Shown here one piece after another: positions 7,876-17,628 of a stretch of DNA of 64,000 nt. Both the position numbers and the translations under genes were made by a program. Position 1 is the stretch's first letter. Each line of letters opens with the position of its first letter. A model generated the notes under the pieces. It did not search any database. It was given only the letters and a program-made list of their open reading frames with translations, and was not told the DNA's origin. Origin of the DNA: Aurantimonas sp. 22II-16-19i (GTDB lineage: Bacteria; Pseudomonadota; Alphaproteobacteria; Rhizobiales; Rhizobiaceae); the NCBI RefSeq assembly GCF_002088275.1, contig NZ_AQQS01000004.1:1-64000 (forward strand), in the 5' to 3' direction.

Positions 7876-9987
7876 ATGGCCGTCGACATTCTGAAGCCGA
7901 GCGCGTCCGCGGCGCAGCAGGCCAGGGACCTGAAGACCGCAGGCAACCGCGAGATCGGCTTCGCCCTCGTCGTCATCCTGATCCTGACGGTCCTCTTCAT
8001 CCCGATCCCGCCCTTCCTGATCGACATCGGGCTGGCGTTTTCCGTCGCCCTGTCGATCCTGATCCTGATGGTCGCGCTGTGGATCAAGAAGCCGCTGGAG
8101 TTCTCGGCCTTTCCGACGATCCTGCTGCTCGCCACCATGCTGCGGCTGTCGCTCAACATCGCCACGACCCGCGTGATCCTGTCCCACGGCCACGAGGGCG
8201 TGAACGCCGCCGGTCACGTCATCGGCGGCTTCTCGCAGTTCGTCATGGGCGGCGACTTCCTGATCGGCATCATCGTCTTCCTCATCCTGATCACGGTGAA
8301 CTTCCTCGTCATCACCAAGGGCGCGACGCGCATCGCCGAGGTCGGCGCGCGTTTCACCCTCGACGCCATCCCCGGCAAGCAGATGGCGATCGACGCCGAT
8401 CTGTCGGCGGGCCTCATCGACGAGAAGGAATCCCAGCGTCGCCGCAAGGAGCTGGAGGAGGAGAGCTCGTTCTTCGGTTCGATGGACGGTGCCTCGAAAT
8501 TCGTGCGCGGCGACGCCATCGCCGGCCTGATCATCACCGCCGTCAACGTCTTCGGCGGCATCATCATCGGCATCACCCGCCACGACATGGATGCGGGCGC
8601 GGCGGCGGACGTCTTCACCAAGCTGTCGGTCGGCGACGGCCTCGTCTCGCAGATCCCGGCGCTGATCGTCTCGCTCGCCGCCGGCCTGCTGGTCTCCAAG
8701 GGCGGCACCCAGGGCGCCGCCCAGACGGCGGTCCTCGGCCAGCTCGGCTTCTATCCGCGCGCGCTGTCGCTCGCCGCCGGCCTGATGGCCATTCTGGCGA
8801 TCCTGCCGGGCCTGCCCTTCATCCCCTTCATCCTGACCGCCGCGGCGATGGCGTTCGTTGCCTGGACGGTGCCGAAGAAACGCCGCCAGGAGGAGGACGC
8901 CGTCGCGGCGCAGAAGGTCGCGCAGGACAAGCTGGCGGCCGAGGCGGAGAAGGATTCCGTCAAGGAATCCCTGAAGATGGTCGAGATCGAGCTGGTGCTC
9001 GGCAAGCAGACCTCCGCCCACATGATGGCCAAGCGCGAGGAACTCGCCCGGCGTGTCCAGAAGATGCGCAAGCGCTTCGCCTCGCGCTACGGCTTCGTCG
9101 TCCCCGAGATCAAGCTCTCCGACGACCTGACGATCGAGCCGAAATCCTACCAGATCAAGATCCACGGCACGACGATCGCCGCCCAGCCGCTGCGCCTCGG
9201 CGAGATGATGATCGTCCTCGGCGACGCGCCGGGGCCGGACGTGCCCCACGACATCACCAAGGAGCCGGCCTTCGGCATGCGCGCCGCCTGGGTTTCGGAG
9301 AGCTTCACCACCGAACTGAAGCGCCAGGGCTTCGAGCCGATCGACACCCTGTCGATCGTCCTGACCCACCTGTCCGAGGTGATCCGCAACAATCTCGCGC
9401 AGCTGCTTTCCTACAAGGACATGCGGGTGCTGCTCGAGCGGCTGGAGAGCGAGTACAAGAGGCTGATCGACGAGATCATCCCGACGCACATGTCCTATTC
9501 GGGCCTGCAGGCGGTGATGAAGCTGCTGCTCGCGGAGCGGGTGTCGATCCGCAACCTCAACCTCATCCTCGAAGCCATCGCCGAGATCGCGCCGCATGTG
9601 CGCCGCTCCGAGCAGATCGTCGAGCATGTGCGCATGCGCATGGCCCAGCAGATCTGCGGCGACCTGCTGCACAACGGCAAGCTCTCGGTGCTGCGTCTCG
9701 GCAACCAGTGGGACCTCGCCTTCCACCAGGCGCTGAAGCGCGACGGCAAGGGCGACGTCGTCGAGTTCGACATCGATCCTCGGCTGGTCGAGCAGTTCGC
9801 CACCGAGGCGACCAAGGTGATCCGCGCCAAGATGGACCAGGGCGAGTCCTTCGTCCTCGTCTCGGCGCCGGACGCGCGGCCCTACGTGCGGATGATGATC
9901 GAGCGGATCTTCGTCACCCTGCCGGTGCTCAGCCATGTCGAGATCGCACGCGGCGTCGACATCCGCCCCATCGGTTCGATTTCGTGA
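7876..9987 (+). CDS. flhA: Flagellar type III export protein FlhA
   Basis: FlhA is the large export-gate protein, forming the nonameric ring that docks chaperone-substrate complexes and uses the proton motive force. The 703-residue protein has an N-terminal membrane half with about eight helices (residues about 26-330). The FHIPEP signature is at about 150-180 ([28 protein letters not shown]). The C-terminal cytosolic domain covers about 360-703. The start at 7876 gives the usual N-terminus; an in-frame ATG at 7831 adds 15 unlikely residues. fliR overlaps its stop codon. Confidence 0.95.
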   Translation: MAVDILKPSASAAQQARDLKTAGNREIGFALVVILILTVLFIPIPPFLIDIGLAFSVALSILILMVALWIKKPLEFSAFPTILLLATMLRLSLNIATTRVILSHGHEGVNAAGHVIGGFSQFVMGGDFLIGIIVFLILITVNFLVITKGATRIAEVGARFTLDAIPGKQMAIDADLSAGLIDEKESQRRRKELEEESSFFGSMDGASKFVRGDAIAGLIITAVNVFGGIIIGITRHDMDAGAAADVFTKLSVGDGLVSQIPALIVSLAAGLLVSKGGTQGAAQTAVLGQLGFYPRALSLAAGLMAILAILPGLPFIPFILTAAAMAFVAWTVPKKRRQEEDAVAAQKVAQDKLAAEAEKDSVKESLKMVEIELVLGKQTSAHMMAKREELARRVQKMRKRFASRYGFVVPEIKLSDDLTIEPKSYQIKIHGTTIAAQPLRLGEMMIVLGDAPGPDVPHDITKEPAFGMRAAWVSESFTTELKRQGFEPIDTLSIVLTHLSEVIRNNLAQLLSYKDMRVLLERLESEYKRLIDEIIPTHMSYSGLQAVMKLLLAERVSIRNLNLILEAIAEIAPHVRRSEQIVEHVRMRMAQQICGDLLHNGKLSVLRLGNQWDLAFHQALKRDGKGDVVEFDIDPRLVEQFATEATKVIRAKMDQGESFVLVSAPDARPYVRMMIERIFVTLPVLSHVEIARGVDIRPIGSIS

Positions 9988-10739
9988 TCGGCGATCTGCC
10001 CGACGTCGTCCTGTCGCTGTTCCTGATCTTCTGCCGGGTCGGGACCTGCCTCCTGGTGATGCCGGGCATCTCGTCGGCGCGCATTCCCGCCCAGGTGCGC
10101 CTGTTCCTCTCCTTCGCCGTCTCGCTCGCTTTGGCGCCGGCGCTGCTGCCGGTGGTCGAGCCGCTGGTCAAGGCCGCCGACGACAGCCAGCACCTCTACC
10201 TGATCTTCTCGGAGGCGATGGTCGGCTTCTTCATCGGCATGCTCGGCCGCAGCTTCATGCTGGCGCTCAGCTTCGCCGGCCACGTCATCGCCAACTGCAT
10301 CGGCATGGGCCAGTCGCTCGGACCGGCGATCGAGGAGCAGGAACAGTCCTCGGCGGTGACCTCGCTGGTCACCATGACCGCGACGACGCTGATCTTCGTG
10401 CTCAACCTGCATGCCGAGATCGCGAGGGCGCTGGTCGCCTCCTATTCGACGATCACGCCGACGCTCGGCTTCACCGCCAGGACGAGCCTCGTCGCCATCA
10501 CCGACAACCTGTCGGAGGCGTTCCTCCTGTGCCTGCGGATCTCCAGCCCGTTCATCTTCTACGCAGTGATCGTCAACCTGGCGATCGGCCTCGCCAACAA
10601 GATGACGCCGACCATTCCGATCTACTTCATCTCCATGCCCTTCGTCCTGGCTGGCGGCGTCGTCCTGTTCGGCTACACGATCGGCGACTTCCTGACGATC
10701 TTCATGCAGGAATTCCAGAACTGGGTGCTGCGCGGATGA
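9984..10739 (+). CDS. fliR: Flagellar export apparatus protein FliR
   Basis: FliR is the third export-gate membrane subunit, with FliP and FliQ. The 251-residue protein starts at a GTG that overlaps the flhA stop (GTGA), so the two are translationally coupled. It has about six membrane segments and the family motifs [16 protein letters not shown] (N-terminus) and [16 protein letters not shown]. The C-terminal [20 protein letters not shown] is also typical. The next gene starts at an ATGA overlap. Confidence 0.93.
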   Translation: MIGDLPDVVLSLFLIFCRVGTCLLVMPGISSARIPAQVRLFLSFAVSLALAPALLPVVEPLVKAADDSQHLYLIFSEAMVGFFIGMLGRSFMLALSFAGHVIANCIGMGQSLGPAIEEQEQSSAVTSLVTMTATTLIFVLNLHAEIARALVASYSTITPTLGFTARTSLVAITDNLSEAFLLCLRISSPFIFYAVIVNLAIGLANKMTPTIPIYFISMPFVLAGGVVLFGYTIGDFLTIFMQEFQNWVLRG

Positions 10740-11131
10740 GCGAGACGACGGACCGGGTCAAGCGCCTGAACCGCATCCTCAAGGTCCAGGCGCAGAAGCG
10801 GCTGCTCGAGGAATGGCGGATCGGCCAGCTGCGCGAGAAGAGCGTCGCCCTCGAACGCGCCGACGCCGAGATCCTCGGCAGCCTCGGCGTCGAGAACGCG
10901 CTGCACGGCCTGTTCATCGGCGCGAAGGTCGCCAATCTGCGGCGCAACGAGGTCGAGCGCCAGAAGCTGGCCGGCGAGGAGGTGGTCGCGCAGGAGCGGC
11001 TGCGGCAGGTGCGCCGGGTGGAGAAGAGCCTCGAGAAGGAACGCGACAAGTCCGGCCGGCGCGCCGATTCGGAGGCCGAGGCGGACCAGCGCGACGCCAG
11101 CATCGACGCCTTCCTCGCCCGCTGGGTCTGA
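10736..11131 (+). CDS. FliJ-like coiled-coil protein of the flagellar cluster
   Basis: This 131-residue protein is highly charged and almost entirely helical/coiled-coil (long runs of Arg, Glu, Lys, Leu). It begins [20 protein letters not shown]. Its ATG overlaps the fliR stop (ATGA), so it belongs to the flhA-fliR unit. FliJ, the export ATPase stalk/chaperone escort, is also a small coiled-coil protein. The position and composition suggest a FliJ-like role, but there is no diagnostic motif; treat the function as inference. Confidence 0.7.
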   Translation: MSETTDRVKRLNRILKVQAQKRLLEEWRIGQLREKSVALERADAEILGSLGVENALHGLFIGAKVANLRRNEVERQKLAGEEVVAQERLRQVRRVEKSLEKERDKSGRRADSEAEADQRDASIDAFLARWV

Positions 11132-11272
11132 CGGTCGCTGCCTCCCGGGGCAGGGCGCGACGGCGGGTCCCGCAAAACCGCCGGGCCGCCGTCCCGATCA
11201 AGCCTCGAATAAGCCGGGCGCAATAGAACGGGAACAACCGATCGGCACTCCAACGCGGTACGACGTTCCTTC

Positions 11273-11851
11273 ATGACGGTTTCCACCGACTTCTCCATCA
11301 ACCCGCTCGCGCCCGCAAAGCTGCAGGCGGACACTCGGATGGCGCGCCCGGCGGCCGCGGAGGCGACGGGCGAGAGCTTTTCGGCGGCGATGGCGACGGC
11401 CCGCGGCAGCGCCGCGCCGGGGGCAGGAGCGGGTTCGGCATCGGCCGGGGCTTCGCCCGATGCGCCGCAGGCGGAGACGACGATCCGCCCGCTGGTCAAG
11501 CACGAGGCCCGCAAGGCGCCGCCGCTGGAGCAGTTCGAGGGCTTCGTCCTCAGGACCTTCATCGAATCCATGCTGCCGAGCGAGAACTCGGCGTTCTTCG
11601 GCGAGGGCACCGCCGGCTCGATCTGGCGCTCGATGATGGCCGAGGAGATCGGCAACGAGATCGCCAAGGCCGGCGGCATCGGGATCGCCGACACCATCGC
11701 CCGCAAGGACGACCCGTCGGTGGGCGACCGGGCCCGGGCCGATGTCAGGGCCGAGGTGGCGGCAGAAATCAAGGACGGCATCTCCCAGCTGCGCGCAGAG
11801 GACGGCGCCGACGCGATGGCGACCCTCGGGGCCCGCAAGCCGGGCCTTTGA
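11273..11851 (+). CDS. Rod-binding protein, FlgJ N-terminal domain / CheL type
   Basis: The 192-residue protein has an Ala-rich, low-complexity N-terminal half followed by the rod-binding domain at about residues 80-145 (LEQFEGFVLRTFIESMLPSE, GTAGSIWRSMMAEEIGNEIA). In other bacteria this domain is the N-terminal half of FlgJ, the rod scaffold. Here the muramidase domain is absent, as in alphaproteobacterial CheL/rod-binding proteins. It precedes the FlgN-like gene and is probably cotranscribed with it. The ATG at 11273 lacks a strong ribosome-binding site, so the start is less certain. Confidence 0.8.
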   Translation: MTVSTDFSINPLAPAKLQADTRMARPAAAEATGESFSAAMATARGSAAPGAGAGSASAGASPDAPQAETTIRPLVKHEARKAPPLEQFEGFVLRTFIESMLPSENSAFFGEGTAGSIWRSMMAEEIGNEIAKAGGIGIADTIARKDDPSVGDRARADVRAEVAAEIKDGISQLRAEDGADAMATLGARKPGL

Positions 11852-11961
11852 GCCCGGCGCTGAGCCGGGCCGCATGAACAAGCGCGCCGACCAGGCGTCG
11901 AGCAGGAACGACTGGCGCCGCTCGCACGAGCCGCGCTCATGAACACGAAAGGACGGCTGGC

Positions 11962-12309
11962 ATGTATCAGGTCATCGAAAAGGCGGCGGAGCGCCTGGAA
12001 TCCATCCTCTCCCTGGAAATCGACACGCTGCGCGGCCGGGCCAGCGAGCCGCTGGCGGAGCTGACGACGCGCAAGAACCACTGCCTGCTGGAGCTGTCGC
12101 GCCTGTCGCGCTCCGTCGCCAGCCTCGGCGACCGCGACCCGCGCATCGAGGACCGGCTGCGCCTCCTGCAGAAGGCGCTGAAGGAGAACCAGCGGGTGCT
12201 CGGCCTGCACGTCAAGGCGAGCCACGAGATCGGCGGCGTGATCGCGGCGACCATCGCGGCGGCCGATTCCGACGGCACCTACACCACCGCCTCCGTCCGT
12301 CGGGGCTGA
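11962..12309 (+). CDS. FlgN-like flagellar chaperone candidate
   Basis: This 115-residue, largely helical protein has a pattern resembling FlgN, the export chaperone of FlgK and FlgL: ERLESILSLEIDTLRGR, then TTRKNHCLLELSRLSRSV, then KENQRVLGLHVKASHEIGGV. The two late-hook substrates flgK and flgL are encoded about 7 kb upstream in the same cluster. The ATG follows GGACGG. The assignment rests on heptad-like composition and position and is not certain. Confidence 0.65.
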   Translation: MYQVIEKAAERLESILSLEIDTLRGRASEPLAELTTRKNHCLLELSRLSRSVASLGDRDPRIEDRLRLLQKALKENQRVLGLHVKASHEIGGVIAATIAAADSDGTYTTASVRRG

Positions 12310-12313
12310 GAGC

Positions 12314-12832
12314 GTGATCAAGCTCATCGGCATCGGCGTCTGGGCAGCGATCGTCGCGCTCGGCTCGAGCTACGTGATGGCCTCGGTCTTCGCTCCGACC
12401 CCCGAAGCCGGGGAGGAGAAGGCGCCCACCTATTTCGAGGGGCTCGACTACAAGTCGACCGACAGCGTGACGATCCCGATGATCTCCAACGAGACGATCA
12501 AGGGCTACATCCTGGCGCGTTTCGTCTACACCATCGACGGCACCGTCGGGAACACGCTGAAGGTGCCGCCGGATCCGTTCATTCTCGACGAGGTCTTCCG
12601 GCGGCTCTATTCGACCGACAACTTCGACTTCGACCGGCCGGAAAAGTTCGATCTCACCGCGCTGACCACCTCGATCCGGGACGCGATCAACGACCGCTTC
12701 GGGCAGAAGCTGATCCACGAGCTGCTGGTCGAACAGTTCGACTACATCGCCAAGAAGGACGCCCGGGCGGTCAATCCCGCCGAGGGACAGACCGAAGAGG
12801 CGGTCCATATCGGCAAGTCCATGGACCACTGA
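12314..12832 (+). CDS. FliL-like membrane-anchored protein of the flagellar cluster
   Basis: The 172-residue protein starts at a GTG 4 nt after the upstream gene, so it is translationally linked to the FlgN-like gene. One N-terminal signal-anchor helix (residues about 3-24, VWAAIVALGSSYVMASVFA) is followed by a periplasmic domain of about 140 residues. Topology, length and features such as SIRDAINDRFGQKLIHELLV resemble FliL, which associates with the stator. Identity is too low by eye to be sure; a conserved rhizobial flagellar hypothetical is the fallback. Confidence 0.65.
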   Translation: MIKLIGIGVWAAIVALGSSYVMASVFAPTPEAGEEKAPTYFEGLDYKSTDSVTIPMISNETIKGYILARFVYTIDGTVGNTLKVPPDPFILDEVFRRLYSTDNFDFDRPEKFDLTALTTSIRDAINDRFGQKLIHELLVEQFDYIAKKDARAVNPAEGQTEEAVHIGKSMDH

Positions 12833-12958
12833 TTCAAAGGGACGGGACGGAGGCGAAACGCCGCGACGCCGCTCGCCCGGCTCGTCGGCTCATGCCGCCG
12901 GTCCCGGCCGCCGACCGGCGCGAAGGGGTGGACCGTCCAGGCGCCACGTGGGCTGGCA

Positions 12959-13369
12959 TCACTCCGGCAGGGCGTAGTAGCGCCCGGTCAGGCGCCGGAT
13001 CTCGGTCCGGTTCGGCAGGATCCCGGCGCCGACGAAGCGCACGCCGATCTCGTAACCGTTGATCCAGACGACCGCGACGGGCAGGAGCTTCAGCTCGGTC
13101 TCGTCGAGCACCAGGAAGCGCGGCGGCAACGGGCGCTCGGTGCAGCGCCGGATGCGAGCGCCGCCCTTCGACTCGTCGAACAGCGTGCCTTCGTCGAGGA
13201 ATCGGCGGGAAAGATCGGCGAGCTTGACCGGGCGCAGCCGCGTGCGGCGCCGCGAGAAGTGGCGGCCGTCGCTGGCTGGATGGGGGTCGCCGAGCTGCTG
13301 CATGGCGAAAGGATAGGGCGGGGGCGCAAACAAAGTCTGAAGCTCGTCAGGCGAATGCGCCGTCCGCAT
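12959..13369 (-). CDS. Small PilZ-like domain protein
   Basis: This 136-residue protein has a region resembling PilZ (cyclic-di-GMP receptor) domains. It contains an N-terminal RRRTRLRPVKLADLSRRF box, then GGARIRRC and a C-terminal strand pattern AVVWINGYEIGVRFVGAG, like the usual VVW...GVRF end. The diagnostic RxxxR is plausible (RRRTR), but the D/NxSxxG motif is only partly met. The start at 13369 follows GGAGGG; an internal ATG at 13303 has no good ribosome-binding site. It is divergent from the flagellar genes, where a c-di-GMP effector would make sense. Function is inferred. Confidence 0.6.
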   Translation of the reverse strand: MRTAHSPDELQTLFAPPPYPFAMQQLGDPHPASDGRHFSRRRTRLRPVKLADLSRRFLDEGTLFDESKGGARIRRCTERPLPPRFLVLDETELKLLPVAVVWINGYEIGVRFVGAGILPNRTEIRRLTGRYYALPE

Positions 13370-13600
13370 CCGAGGCTGCCCTCCGCCTGCCCGTCCCCTC
13401 GAGGAGGAGGGCCTCGACGATCGATGCTTCGGCGCCAGACCGGCGCCAGATCGGCGATGGCCCCGACACTCAGCATCACTGATTGCAGGCCTTGATGGCG
13501 TGCCGGCGAGGAAAGATTAACCCGCGCCTGCGATGGTCGGGGTATCGAAGCCGCATGAGGCCGCTTCGACCCGTTCCCCCACCGATCGAGGCCGTTCGTC

Positions 13601-14110
13601 ATGAGTGCAAGCGCGACCACCATGTCCGCGAATGAGGCGGGTTCCACGGCGCAGAGGCTGCGCGCCGCCACCCAGTCCGACCGCATGGTGAAGCTCTTGT
13701 CGCTCTGCCTGTTCGTGCTGTCGACCGGCTTCTTCACCGCCGTGACCGCGATCTCCTACATGGATCCGGGCTATTTCGACCGGCTCCTGATGGCGCGCAT
13801 GGCCGAGATCGAAATCGACCCGATCGCCGTCGGCTCGACGGCCAAGGCGGGCGACGGCGAGGCCGCGGCCGAGGTCGCGGCGCTGCCCGTGCCGGAGCTG
13901 GTGCGCCCCTGGGTGCTGCGGCCGCAGGACTTCTCCATCGTCATGGTCTATGGCCACGAGGCCCATCTCGCCTCGCCGGGCGAACTCTGGCACATCCAGG
14001 TCGGCTCGACCGTTCCCGGCCTCGGCAAGATCCTCGCCATCGAGTCCAGCAAGGATGGCGGCCTCGTCAAGGCGGAGAAGGCGACCCTGAAGGGCATGCC
14101 GCAGCAATAG
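13601..14110 (+). CDS. Conserved-looking single-pass membrane protein, function unknown
   Basis: The 169-residue protein has one transmembrane helix at about residues 32-52 (LLSLCLFVLSTGFFTAVTAI). A linker and a C-terminal soluble domain follow, with HIQVGSTVPGLGKILAIES. That segment looks like a short beta-rich fold of the kind found in secretion or cell-envelope proteins. It lies at the end of the flagellar block but is separated from it by the opposite-strand PilZ-like gene. I do not recognise a family. Confidence 0.65.
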   Translation: MSASATTMSANEAGSTAQRLRAATQSDRMVKLLSLCLFVLSTGFFTAVTAISYMDPGYFDRLLMARMAEIEIDPIAVGSTAKAGDGEAAAEVAALPVPELVRPWVLRPQDFSIVMVYGHEAHLASPGELWHIQVGSTVPGLGKILAIESSKDGGLVKAEKATLKGMPQQ

Positions 14111-14256
14111 GCGGCGGCATCCCAGACGACACCGGAGCCGGCGCTTCGCCAGCCCCGCGCGGGCGCGGCGCGGGCGCGGGGCCACCGACCGCCGACCCGC
14201 CCGCGGCGAGGCCCGTCCGAGGCTCGCCCGGCCGCAGCAGGCCGGCGCTGCCGCGA

Positions 14257-14568
14257 CTACTTCTTCGAGAGAAGCAGCGTGCCTTCCTTCTGCAGCTTGC
14301 CCTTCAGCTTGCCGGCGATGGCCGCGAGGAAGCCCGGCAGGTCGATCTCCACATGGACGTTGTCGTCGAGGACGTCGAGGCGGCCGGTCACGGACTGGCC
14401 CATCACCCGCGCCCGGAAGTCGAGATGATCGCCGTCCCAGGTGTCCTCGAACTTCACCATACCGCCGAGCATGTCCTGGCGAAGGCTGGCAAAGCCACTT
14501 TCGATGCGCCCCCTCGCGGCCTCGCGGGTCAGCTTGTGGGGAATGTCGACCTTCACCGTCTCGGCCAT
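14257..14568 (-). CDS. PHA granule-region-type small protein (polyhydroxyalkanoic acid system family)
   Basis: This 103-residue protein begins MAETVKVDIPHKLTREAARGR. It matches the pattern of the small polyhydroxyalkanoic acid system proteins: VDIPHKLTREEA, then a beta-rich MGQSVTGRLDVLDDNVHVEIDLP and a basic C-terminus KLKGKLQKEGTLLLSKK. The biochemical role of this family is not settled. The ATG at 14568 is preceded by AGGAGAACCCG; an upstream ATG adds 7 residues. It stands alone on the minus strand downstream of the helicase gene. Confidence 0.75.
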   Translation of the reverse strand: MAETVKVDIPHKLTREAARGRIESGFASLRQDMLGGMVKFEDTWDGDHLDFRARVMGQSVTGRLDVLDDNVHVEIDLPGFLAAIAGKLKGKLQKEGTLLLSKK

Positions 14569-14665
14569 CGGGTTCTCCTGAATTGTCACTGACCGCTGAT
14601 ATGGCGACCGAGCCGGCCGGCTGCAACGTCGCCCGGTCTTCGACCTCCCCAGCTATGGAACGGGA

Positions 14666-14693
14666 AAGGGCGCGGGATTGCTCCCGCGCCCTT
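14666..14693 (-). terminator. Hairpin terminator downstream of the DEAD-box helicase gene
   Basis: A perfect 12-bp stem (14666-14677 with 14682-14693) and 4-nt loop lies 23 nt past the helicase stop. On the minus strand it is followed by a short T-containing tail. Confidence 0.65.
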
Positions 14694-14716
14694 CGATCTC
14701 GATGCTCTGGTTCGGC

Positions 14717-16075
14717 TCAGGCGCCGGCGAAGGCCGGACGCTGGGCGCCGTTGCCGCGGCGACGGTTGCCCTGACGGGCACCGCCGGGAGCGTCCTGGCG
14801 GCGGTTCTCGCCGCCACCGGCGTTGCGGGGCGCACCCTGGGCGCCATTGCCGCGGCGCGGCTGCTGGCCGGGGCGACCGCGGGCCGGGCGCGGGCCGCGG
14901 GCGGGCCGCTCGTCGCTGTCCTGGGCCGCGCCCTCGGGAATGACGAAGTCGGTCTTCTGCGGCTCCAGCGTCTGGCGGGTCAGCCGGGCGATGGCCTTCA
15001 GCTTCGAGCGCTCGGACGGATCGACCAGCGCGATGGCGCTGCCCGACTGGCCGGCACGGGCGGTCCGGCCGATGCGGTGGACGTAGCTCTCCGGCTCTTC
15101 CGGCAGCTCGAAATTGACGACATGGGTGATGCCGTCGACATGGATGCCGCGGGCGACGATGTCGGTCGCGACCAGTACCCGGGCCGAGCCCTTCTGGAAC
15201 GAGGCGAGCGCCTTCTGGCGGGCGGCCTGGCTCTTGTTGCCGTGGATCGCGAGGGCCGGGATGCCGGCCTTCTCGAGATCGCCGGCGAGCCGGTTGGCGC
15301 CGTGCTTGGTGCGGGTGAAGATCACCACCTTGGACAAAGCGGCGTCGGCCAGCCGGTCGATCAGCCAGTGCTTCTTGGCCTTCTGGGGCACCAGGAAGAC
15401 GCTCTGGTCGATCTTCTCGACCGTGATCACCTCGGGCGTCACCTCGACGCGCACGGGCTTCTTCAGGATCTTGGCGGCGAGTTCCTCGATCGACTTCGGC
15501 ATGGTCGCCGAGAACAGCAGCGACTGGCGCTCGTTCGGCAGCTTGGCGACGATCTTCATGACGTCGCGCACGAAGCCCATGTCGAGCATCCGGTCGGCCT
15601 CGTCGAGAACGACGTGCTCGACGGCCGACAGATCGACGGCGCGCTGGTTCATCAGGTCGAGGAGCCGGCCGGGCGTCGCGATGACGATGTCGGTGCCCTT
15701 GGCGAGGGTGGCGATCTGCGGGCGGATCGAGACGCCGCCGAAGACGACGGTGTGGGTGATCTTGGTGCCGACGGTGTAGGACTTGACGTTGTCGGCGATC
15801 TGGGAGGCGAGCTCGCGGGTCGGGGTGAGGACGAGCGCCTTCACCTGGCGGGGAGCCGGGCGGCCGCCCTTCTTCAGGAGCGCATGGATGACGGGCAGCG
15901 CGAAGGCCGCGGTCTTGCCGGTGCCGGTCTGGGCGATGCCGAGGACGTCGCGGCCCTCCATGACGACGGGGATGGCCTTGGCCTGGATCGGCGTCGGCTC
16001 GGTGATGGAAAGACGCGCAAGCGCGGAAAGGAGCGTCTCGGCAAGGCCGAACGCCTGGAAATTCTGAGAGGTCAA
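14717..16075 (-). CDS. rhlE: RhlE-type DEAD-box ATP-dependent RNA helicase
   Basis: The 452-residue protein remodels RNA (ribosome assembly, mRNA turnover, cold adaptation). Motifs in order: Q motif FQAFGLAETLL with TPIQAKAIP (7-35), Walker A AQTGTGKT (48-55), PTRELA (85-90), DEAD (158-161), SAT (189-191), and C-terminal RecA motifs ATDIVARGIHVDGI and HRIGRTARAG. A basic Arg/Gly/Gln/Asn-rich tail of about 80 residues ends the protein, typical of RhlE for RNA binding. It is monocistronic with a downstream hairpin. The symbol is by family resemblance. Confidence 0.9.
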   Translation of the reverse strand: MTSQNFQAFGLAETLLSALARLSITEPTPIQAKAIPVVMEGRDVLGIAQTGTGKTAAFALPVIHALLKKGGRPAPRQVKALVLTPTRELASQIADNVKSYTVGTKITHTVVFGGVSIRPQIATLAKGTDIVIATPGRLLDLMNQRAVDLSAVEHVVLDEADRMLDMGFVRDVMKIVAKLPNERQSLLFSATMPKSIEELAAKILKKPVRVEVTPEVITVEKIDQSVFLVPQKAKKHWLIDRLADAALSKVVIFTRTKHGANRLAGDLEKAGIPALAIHGNKSQAARQKALASFQKGSARVLVATDIVARGIHVDGITHVVNFELPEEPESYVHRIGRTARAGQSGSAIALVDPSERSKLKAIARLTRQTLEPQKTDFVIPEGAAQDSDERPARGPRPARGRPGQQPRRGNGAQGAPRNAGGGENRRQDAPGGARQGNRRRGNGAQRPAFAGA

Positions 16076-16428
16076 AGGATGCCTATGGCTGCGTGCGGGC
16101 CGCTCGGGCGCCGCAGGAGATGTCGATCGTCTTCGCGCGGGCGGACGTTTCGACGGGCCGTGTCGGGCGGGCTGGCGGCAAGGCCGCTGGGCCGATCCGA
16201 ATTCGCCGGAGAATTTCCAAATTTCAGGGACGAAGCTTGAAAGGTCGACGATCGCGCGAGCACGGCATGATGGGGCTCATATCGTTCTTTTGCTGCGCCG
16301 CGTCAAGGTGCAATCGACAGGCCGGCGGGCTCCGCCAGTCTCGGGCCAGTTCGCGGCGGCCCGGTCGGCACGGGCGGCCCGAGGGCCATGGATGGTCCGA
16401 GCGGCCCGGGGCGGCCCGGCCCTGGCGA
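16076..16428. other. Gene-free spacer between rhlE and the carboxypeptidase gene
   Basis: A 353-nt stretch that must hold the rhlE promoter and leader (minus strand) and the end of the carboxypeptidase transcript. The AT-richer part around 16200-16300 is the likely promoter area. I see no coding sequence or defined regulatory element. Confidence 0.4.
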
Positions 16429-17628
16429 TCAGGGCTGGTCCGGCCGGAACTGGGCTGCCACCGTCGCGGCGATGCGCGACAGGACGCCGGCGCGGGCAAC
16501 GTCGCCTGCGGCGTAGAGCGGCACCTGGCGCAGCGTCTCGCCGCCGCGGGTGAAGATCGCCCAGCCGGCGCGCTGGCCTTTCTGCACCGGGGCGGGGAGG
16601 GGGCCGTTGCTCTCGATGCGGCGGGTCACGTCGGCGAGGCTGCCGCGCGGGACCAGCACCGTCAGCGTCTGTGCGGGAACCAGCGGCACGCTCGCCGCCG
16701 CTCCCGCCGAAACCGCCGCCTCGCCGACCGGCTGGCCGGCCTCGACCAGCGTCACCTCCTCGAAGTCCTGCAGGCCGAAATCCATCAGGCGGCGGGCCTC
16801 GCGGGCGCGTTCCTCCGAGGACTGCATGCCGGACATGGCAAGGACGATGCGCCGCCCGTCGCGGGTCGCCGAGGCGACGAGGCCGTAGCCCGAGGCGCTG
16901 GTGTGGCCGGTCTTCAGCCCGTCGGCGCCGAGCGCCAGGAGCGGGTTGCGGTTTCTCTGGGTGATGCCGTTGAAGGTGAATTTCTCCTGCGAGAACAGCG
17001 CATAATCCTCGGGAAACGACTTGATCATATGCTCCGCGAGCACCGCGAGATCGCGCATCGTCACCTTCTGGCCGGGGGCGGGCAGGCCATGCGGATTGAC
17101 GAAATGCGAGCGCGACAGGCCGAGGGCCGTCGCCTCGGCGTTCATCCGGTCGGCGAATGTCTCGACGCTGCCGGCCAGGCCCTCGGCGATGACGATGGCC
17201 GCGTCGTTGCCGGACTGGATGATCAGGCCCTTGATCAGATCGTCGAGACTGACAGCCTCGTTGACCGGCAGGAACATCGTCGAGCCGCCGGAATTGGCGC
17301 CGCCCTCGCGCCAGGCCTTTTCAGAGACCTCGAAGGTCGCGTCCCGGGTCGTCTCGCCGGTCTTCAGCATGTCGAAGACGACGGTGGCGGTCATCAGCTT
17401 GGCGAGGCTCGCCGGCGGGATCGGATCGTCGGCATTCTTCTCGTAGAGGACGCGCCCCGTGCCGACGTCGACGAGGATCGCCGTCGGCGCCCTGGTCTCG
17501 AAGGCGACCGCCGGGCCGGCGACGACCACCGCGAGGAAGAGGAAGCCGGCAAGCCGGGCAAGCCGGACAAAACCGGCGACGCCGCGACGGGGGAAAAGGC
17601 GACGGGAAAGAGCGCGAGGGGTCCACAT
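16429..17628 (-). CDS. D-alanyl-D-alanine carboxypeptidase (PBP5/6 family, serine type)
   Basis: This periplasmic low-molecular-weight penicillin-binding protein trims the terminal D-Ala of peptidoglycan pentapeptides. The 399-residue protein has a basic n-region and hydrophobic signal segment ending near residue 43 (FLAVVVAGPAVA). The catalytic motifs are SLAK (74-77, Ser74 nucleophile), SGN (139-141) and KTG (239-241), all intact, followed by a C-terminal beta domain (about 310-385). The frame is open far upstream, but the ATG at 17628 gives a proper signal peptide. Resembles DacC/DacF. Confidence 0.92.
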   Translation of the reverse strand: MWTPRALSRRLFPRRGVAGFVRLARLAGFLFLAVVVAGPAVAFETRAPTAILVDVGTGRVLYEKNADDPIPPASLAKLMTATVVFDMLKTGETTRDATFEVSEKAWREGGANSGGSTMFLPVNEAVSLDDLIKGLIIQSGNDAAIVIAEGLAGSVETFADRMNAEATALGLSRSHFVNPHGLPAPGQKVTMRDLAVLAEHMIKSFPEDYALFSQEKFTFNGITQRNRNPLLALGADGLKTGHTSASGYGLVASATRDGRRIVLAMSGMQSSEERAREARRLMDFGLQDFEEVTLVEAGQPVGEAAVSAGAAASVPLVPAQTLTVLVPRGSLADVTRRIESNGPLPAPVQKGQRAGWAIFTRGGETLRQVPLYAAGDVARAGVLSRIAATVAAQFRPDQP

